Assembly (NCBI GenBank): GCA_026014745.1
Contig: JAOZHS010000002.1
Location: 620,001 to 684,000 of the forward strand
Reading direction: 5' to 3'
Length of the DNA: 64,000 bases
DNA from: Candidatus Bathyarchaeota archaeon
GTDB lineage: Archaea > Thermoproteota > Bathyarchaeia > Bathyarchaeales > Bathycorpusculaceae
The position numbers and the translations under genes are program-made. Below the pieces are notes generated by a model. That model did not search any database. It was not told where the DNA came from and saw only the letters and a program-made list of their open reading frames with translations. Position 1 is the first letter of the stretch. Every line of letters starts with the position of its first letter. Of this stretch, positions 60,289 through 64,000 are shown piece by piece.

Positions 60289-60921
60289 ATGAAAACCAAA
60301 ATCGACCTCAACACGTGGCCTAGACGAGAGCATTACGATTATTTTGGCAGCTGCGATGACCCCTTTTTTGGCGTGGTAGTTAACGTTGACTGCACAAAGG
60401 CGCATCAACGCTGCAAGAAGTTGGGGGAGTCGATTTTTCTTTGTTACATGTATGAGTCGATTAAGGCATTAAATCTGGTTGAGAATTTTAGGTACCGAAT
60501 CATCGATGGCGAAGTGTGGCTCTTTGACAGGGTACATGCGGGCACAACGATTGGTCGGGGGGACTCTTTTGGCTTTGCTCTCTTCGAGTTCACCGATAGC
60601 TTCGCCGAGTTTAAGGGGATAGCCGAAAAAGAAATCTCTGAAGTCCAAAAAACGGTGGGGCTGCGGGTAGACGAAAACGCTCTGCGAATCGATGTTATAC
60701 ATTACACGACGTTGCCTTGGTTTAGTTTCACAGGGTTAAAGCATGAGAAGAATATTTCCCGCGAAGAAAGCATCCCCAAAATCGCGTTTGGTAAATTCTT
60801 TGAGGCTAACGGCAAAACCCTGATGCCTGTTTCCGTCAGCGCCAACCATGGCTTGGTCGATGGGTATCATGTGGCAAAGTTTTTAGAGTACTTTCAAGCG
60901 GGCCTAGATAAACCCGCCTAA
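60289..60921 (+). CDS. chloramphenicol acetyltransferase-fold protein
   Basis: 210 residues, the standard CAT length. 'IDLNTWPRREHYDYF' is the family N-terminus, 'FLCYMYESIKALNLVENFRYRI' follows in the CAT order, and 'VSANHGLVDGYHVAKF' is the active-site region, where the normal HHAxxDGxH is here 'NHGLVDGYH' with the catalytic His retained. It acetylates an unknown acceptor; archaeal members are not proven to confer drug resistance. ATG with no strong Shine-Dalgarno; probably a short leader. It follows tRNA-Thr by about 100 bp. Confidence 0.9.
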   Translation: MKTKIDLNTWPRREHYDYFGSCDDPFFGVVVNVDCTKAHQRCKKLGESIFLCYMYESIKALNLVENFRYRIIDGEVWLFDRVHAGTTIGRGDSFGFALFEFTDSFAEFKGIAEKEISEVQKTVGLRVDENALRIDVIHYTTLPWFSFTGLKHEKNISREESIPKIAFGKFFEANGKTLMPVSVSANHGLVDGYHVAKFLEYFQAGLDKPA

Positions 60922-60927
60922 AAGGGG

Positions 60928-61404
60928 TTAGTGTCGATTTAATTCTTTTAGCAACTCTCGCGCTTTGGTCGGTAGCTCGGGCTGTTTTCTGCGGTTCACA
61001 ACCAAAAACACCAACCCGATAACAATCAGGGTTACCCCAAAAAAAGCTACACTTGCAGGGGGCAAAAGCCCGAATTCAAGCGAGAACGTAAAGAAGAGTA
61101 TGGCGACGCCGATGCCAATCATGGTTAAATTACTTCGATAAGCTGTGGCGTGGAGCGCGAATTCTTTTTTGCCGTCTTCAGTTACCAGGAAGTAGCCTTG
61201 TTTTTCCTCAATCATGCCGGAGCTGATTAGGTAGTTCCAGTCGTAATGGAAGTGACCGTCGGATTTGTAGCCTAACGCGGAGCAGAGGCTAGATTTTACG
61301 CCAGGTTCAGCTTTGATTCGGCTGTTTGAAGCTGAGTAAATGAAGTAGAGTAACCTTGTACGAGGGGATTGAATATCGGAGTTTATTCCGCGGGATTTAG
61401 CCAA
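60928..61404 (-). CDS. winged-helix-like domain fused to two membrane helices
   Basis: 158 residues. The first about 80 resemble a winged helix: 'SPRTRLLYFIYSASNSRIK', 'HYDWNYLISSGMIEEKQGYFLVTEDGKKEF' (parts), i.e. recognition helix and a beta wing. Two membrane helices follow (about 92-112 and 118-138) with a short turn and a basic tail. A membrane-tethered DNA-binding or adaptor protein is suggested. Family not recognised. Convergent with the CAT gene. Confidence 0.65.
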   Translation of the reverse strand: MAKSRGINSDIQSPRTRLLYFIYSASNSRIKAEPGVKSSLCSALGYKSDGHFHYDWNYLISSGMIEEKQGYFLVTEDGKKEFALHATAYRSNLTMIGIGVAILFFTFSLEFGLLPPASVAFFGVTLIVIGLVFLVVNRRKQPELPTKARELLKELNRH

Positions 61405-61619
61405 TTACTTCTTGTGCTCCTATAGGGTAGCCGCTACCTCCATTATAGAGGTGGGTAGCTAAATTTTGTTTGTATATTTTTATTATAGTTTATGGGTAAT
61501 TTATCTACCTCTAACACTCAGAGAGGCTGCTCTTAACTTTAGCTGTGCGGCTCTAACTGTTAGGGCTATATCCAGTGGCAACATTAGGGGTACAGGAACC
61601 CGAAAGGGAGGAAAACAGG

Positions 61620-62306
61620 ATGGCGACAAGTTTCGAATACTGCAAAACCTTAGCAATGGAAGGCTCAATCCTACTCATACTAGGCGTAGTTCCATACGTC
61701 GGCTGGGTCTTAGGCATCGTAGGCATCTTTCTTTTAGTCCGAGCCATGAGAGAATTCGCCAGCTACTACCAAGACAACAGCATCTACCACAACGCTGTTG
61801 GCGGCATCAAATATTACATTGTTGCCTTAATCGCGTTAGGAGTTTCAGGCGCAGGATTCATCGTTGGCTTAGTCGTCACAGATATAGTCAGTCCATTGAG
61901 CGTAGGCAACGTTGTTGGAGTAACCGTTGGCGCCGTATTCCTTGTCGTCGCGTTCATATTTTACATACTTGCCGCTGCTCGACTAAGAAAAACCTTCAAC
62001 GCGTTAGCACAGAAAACAGGGGAACACTCGTTTGCTACTGCAGGCATGCTGCTCTGGATAGGCTCCATCTTAACAATAATCGTGATAGGTTTACTGCTAA
62101 TCTTCATCGCTTGGGTATTTGCAATAGTTGGGTTCTTCTCCATGAAGTCACCCATGCAGAAGCAATACAACTCGCAAACCTACGAATACACTCCATCACA
62201 ACCTCAACCCACAACAACCTCAACAGAGACCTATTGCTCAAATTGCGGTGCCCCACTAAAGCCTCAGGACACTTACTGTTCTAGCTGCGGCAAAAAAGTG
62301 GAATAA
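61620..62306 (+). CDS. DUF996-type membrane protein with C-terminal zinc ribbon
   Basis: 228 residues from the ATG at 61620, chosen for the strong site GGGAGG nine bases upstream; the open frame extends to 61575. Six or so membrane helices with DUF996-like features ('GSILLILGVVPYVGWVLGIV', 'LVRAMREFASYYQD') and then a zinc ribbon 'YCSNCGAPLKPQDTYCSSCG' at the end, after a Gln/Pro/Thr-rich linker. The zinc ribbon probably faces the cytoplasm. Function unknown. Promoter features were not clear. Confidence 0.8.
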   Translation: MATSFEYCKTLAMEGSILLILGVVPYVGWVLGIVGIFLLVRAMREFASYYQDNSIYHNAVGGIKYYIVALIALGVSGAGFIVGLVVTDIVSPLSVGNVVGVTVGAVFLVVAFIFYILAAARLRKTFNALAQKTGEHSFATAGMLLWIGSILTIIVIGLLLIFIAWVFAIVGFFSMKSPMQKQYNSQTYEYTPSQPQPTTTSTETYCSNCGAPLKPQDTYCSSCGKKVE

Positions 62307-62437
62307 AAACACTCATTTTCTTTCATTATCCTCGAAATAGAAAAGCTGGGTTTAAACATAAAAAATAGAGAAATATGTAATTTATCTTACCAATCGATAT
62401 AAGAACCGCCAGTCCATTGGTTGCAGAGGCGACAGAG

Positions 62438-63289
62438 ATGCAGCAACTAGACAAGAAAACGTCCTCCACGTTCAACATAGGCATCAACGCCCGCATGATT
62501 AAAGAAGTCCTCAAGGGTCCCATAGACGCAGAAGAAGTTGACCTCATAGAAATCAGTATAGGCGATTCAGGCGTCCTCAAAAAAGAAATCGACTACAAGC
62601 TCCTTGAAGAATTCCGCAGCTTAAGCAACAAATTCTCCATCCATGGCCCCTACACCAACGACGACTATTTCGGTAACACGGTAAACTGGGGTGTACTTAG
62701 CAAACGAAACTTTGAGGTTATGGAAAAAGTGTTCACCATCGCCGACTATTTAGATGCCCAATACATCGTGCTGCACGGCGACAGGGCAGATGGCGACTAC
62801 CGTGAAGCCTTCCTAAATGTTATTGCCAATCTAAAACAACTTGCCAAGATGGCAGCCGACCACTCCCTAACTCTGCTACTGGAGAACCTGCACAAAGAAA
62901 AACGCGGAGACCGCATCGGAGTCCTACCCCACGAAATCCTGCAGGTACTCGAAACGGTGGATGAGGAGAATTTGAAGTTCTGCTTTGATGTTGGACACGG
63001 AAACCTATCCGCAAACCAATACAGATTTGAACTTACAGACTTCGTAGTCAAACTTGCACCCTATCTTTCCCATATGCATATCCACGACAACATGGGCATT
63101 CCTGAGGTTGTGGATGAGCGATTCGGCGACCAGCATCTCCCGGTAGGTATGGGAAAGATCGATTACAACAAAATCTTTAGCGCCATCCAGGGCTTGAACG
63201 TGAAGAATCTGGTTTTAGAGTTGCGCCCTCAAAACGACAAAGAAGCCGTCCTCAAAAGCATAGCTCTTCTGAATGATGCAAGAAACTAA
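62438..63289 (+). CDS. sugar-phosphate isomerase/epimerase-like TIM barrel (AP endonuclease 2 family)
   Basis: About 283 residues from the ATG at 62438, with GAGG eight to nine bases before it; the open frame starts at TTG 62417. Barrel strands with 'FSIHGPYTNDDY', 'YIVLHGDRADGDY', 'LTLLLENLHKEK' (Glu metal ligand), 'FCFDVGHGNLSA' (Asp/His ligands) and 'HMHIHDNMG' (His ligands) form the divalent-metal site of this superfamily. Substrate unknown: a sugar or sugar phosphate, or less likely abasic DNA. Stand-alone plus-strand gene. Confidence 0.87.
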   Translation: MQQLDKKTSSTFNIGINARMIKEVLKGPIDAEEVDLIEISIGDSGVLKKEIDYKLLEEFRSLSNKFSIHGPYTNDDYFGNTVNWGVLSKRNFEVMEKVFTIADYLDAQYIVLHGDRADGDYREAFLNVIANLKQLAKMAADHSLTLLLENLHKEKRGDRIGVLPHEILQVLETVDEENLKFCFDVGHGNLSANQYRFELTDFVVKLAPYLSHMHIHDNMGIPEVVDERFGDQHLPVGMGKIDYNKIFSAIQGLNVKNLVLELRPQNDKEAVLKSIALLNDARN

Positions 63290-63422
63290 CCTGCAACAGA
63301 TATCCTAAGAGGGTAGGTCGTATTGGCGTTTTTTTAGGTCAAACCATAGAGGGCAGGTTGGGGTTGGTTTTGGAAAAAGCTTCTTATTCCAAAGCCGCGT
63401 GTATCTTCGTGAGAGGGGAAAC

Positions 63423-64000
63423 GTGGTTAACTTCTCATGGGATAAACGTGAAATTAGTCTTTTAGCGTTGGTTCTTGCCGTTTCCGCTTTAGTTAGGGTT
63501 CTGCTGTTTCCCCTACAAGGCTACCAAACCGACACGAATTGTTTTACTTCGTGGTTTAGCACGGCGACAACTTACGGCATACACGACTTCTACCAGAATG
63601 CTGGATTTGCCGATTACCCACCGTTTAACGTTTACATATTCTGGTTCTTCGGCTCATTGGCAAACGCCGCTAACCTCAGCATGGCAGCCATGGTTAAAGT
63701 CGTCCCCAACCTCTTCGACTTAGCCACGGGACTGCTCATTTACATGTTTGTCCGTCGGCAAGCCACCTTTAAAGTTGCCTTACTCTCCACCGCCCTCTAC
63801 GTCTTTAACCCCGCAGTCATCTACAACGCTGCAGTCTGGGGGCAATATGACGCCGTCTACACCTTCTTCTTGGTGCTTTCGCTGTTTCTGGCGCTTAAAG
63901 ACAAACCCGAAGCCGCTGCTATCACGTTCGCGTTAGGCATACTAGTAAAACCGCAGGGCATCGCGTTAGCGCCGCTGCTCATACTATTGATTTACATGAA
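63423..64000 (+). CDS. GT-C type membrane glycosyltransferase (C-terminus beyond window)
   Basis: 192 codons are visible, open to the right edge. GTG start at 63423 with GAGAGGGGAAAC before it. Helix 1 (about 8-27) is followed by an outside loop with 'QTDTNCFTSWF' and 'FYQNAGFADYPPFNVYIFW', then 'YNAAVWGQYDAVYTFFLV' and 'GILVKPQGIALAPLLILL'. The 'D-x-x-x-F-x-x-W' loop, the 'DYPPF' motif and 'WGQYDA' are hallmarks of lipid-linked-sugar (GT39/ALG-type) transferases. Probably part of envelope or S-layer glycosylation, in keeping with the surface proteins in the window. Donor and acceptor cannot be named. Confidence 0.88.
   Translation, partial: MVNFSWDKREISLLALVLAVSALVRVLLFPLQGYQTDTNCFTSWFSTATTYGIHDFYQNAGFADYPPFNVYIFWFFGSLANAANLSMAAMVKVVPNLFDLATGLLIYMFVRRQATFKVALLSTALYVFNPAVIYNAAVWGQYDAVYTFFLVLSLFLALKDKPEAAAITFALGILVKPQGIALAPLLILLIYM

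Overview
The window reads as a contiguous piece of an archaeal chromosome, most likely from a TACK-group archaeon close to Bathyarchaeia. Evidence: an archaeal-type release factor (aRF1), archaeal-type PEP carboxylase, the C1-carrier enzyme formylmethanofuran:tetrahydromethanopterin formyltransferase, a UbiA enzyme of archaeal lipid type, a eukaryote-like topoisomerase IB, FilR1-like and KaiC-like regulators, TATA-box promoters with many near-leaderless starts, and a tRNA-Thr and tRNA-Leu with genome-encoded CCA. The taxonomic call is inference. No rRNA, CRISPR array or insertion sequence was seen.

Layout. 1-4.7 kb: minus-strand signalling block with a large Ser/Thr kinase carrying zinc ribbons and TPR repeats (cut by the left edge), a YbjN-like protein, a small membrane protein and an FHA protein. 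4.8-10 kb: two large anchored surface proteins (beta-helix; Ig/PKD with Pro/Thr stalk). 10.2-19.9 kb: a 792-aa protein of unknown function, an ATP-cone nuclease, a strongly palindromic 290-bp non-coding locus, ClpB, a membrane exporter-like protein, HEAT and coiled-coil proteins and a TIM-barrel hydrolase-like protein. 20.2-28.5 kb: P-type cation ATPase, acyltransferase, metallopeptidase, topoisomerase IB, YggU-like protein, PQQ-type propeller and an NTF2-like protein. 28.7-38.1 kb: central metabolism and information processing (PEP carboxylase, Ftr, aRF1, FBPase/IMPase, phosphoesterase, RHH regulator, OMP decarboxylase, aconitase). 38.1-47.5 kb: archaeal hypotheticals, a divergent methylthiotransferase, UbiA prenyltransferase, a flavodoxin operon facing a FilR1-like regulator, a TetR-hydrolase pair and a class II photolyase. 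47.6-52.5 kb: surface proteins, including a tiny secreted protein with a duplicated motif and a double-propeller membrane protein.

52.5-57.3 kb is the most dynamic part. An intact tRNA-Leu(UAG) is followed on its 3' side by a 42-bp exact copy of its 3' end, an integrase C-terminal remnant and two older degenerate tRNA-like copies. These sites delimit three small cargo modules: an MrfA-like helicase; an XRE/DUF2178/membrane module; and a GNAT acetyltransferase. I read it as a tRNA-anchored island built by serial integration. 57.4-64 kb holds a GT2 glycosyltransferase, a KaiC-like protein lacking its P-loop lysine and carrying zinc ribbons, tRNA-Thr, a CAT-fold acyltransferase, membrane proteins, a sugar-isomerase-like protein and the start of a GT-C glycosyltransferase running off the right edge.

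Several starts were moved inward from the longest reading frame using Shine-Dalgarno sites, TATA spacing or family alignment from memory; alternatives are given per gene.
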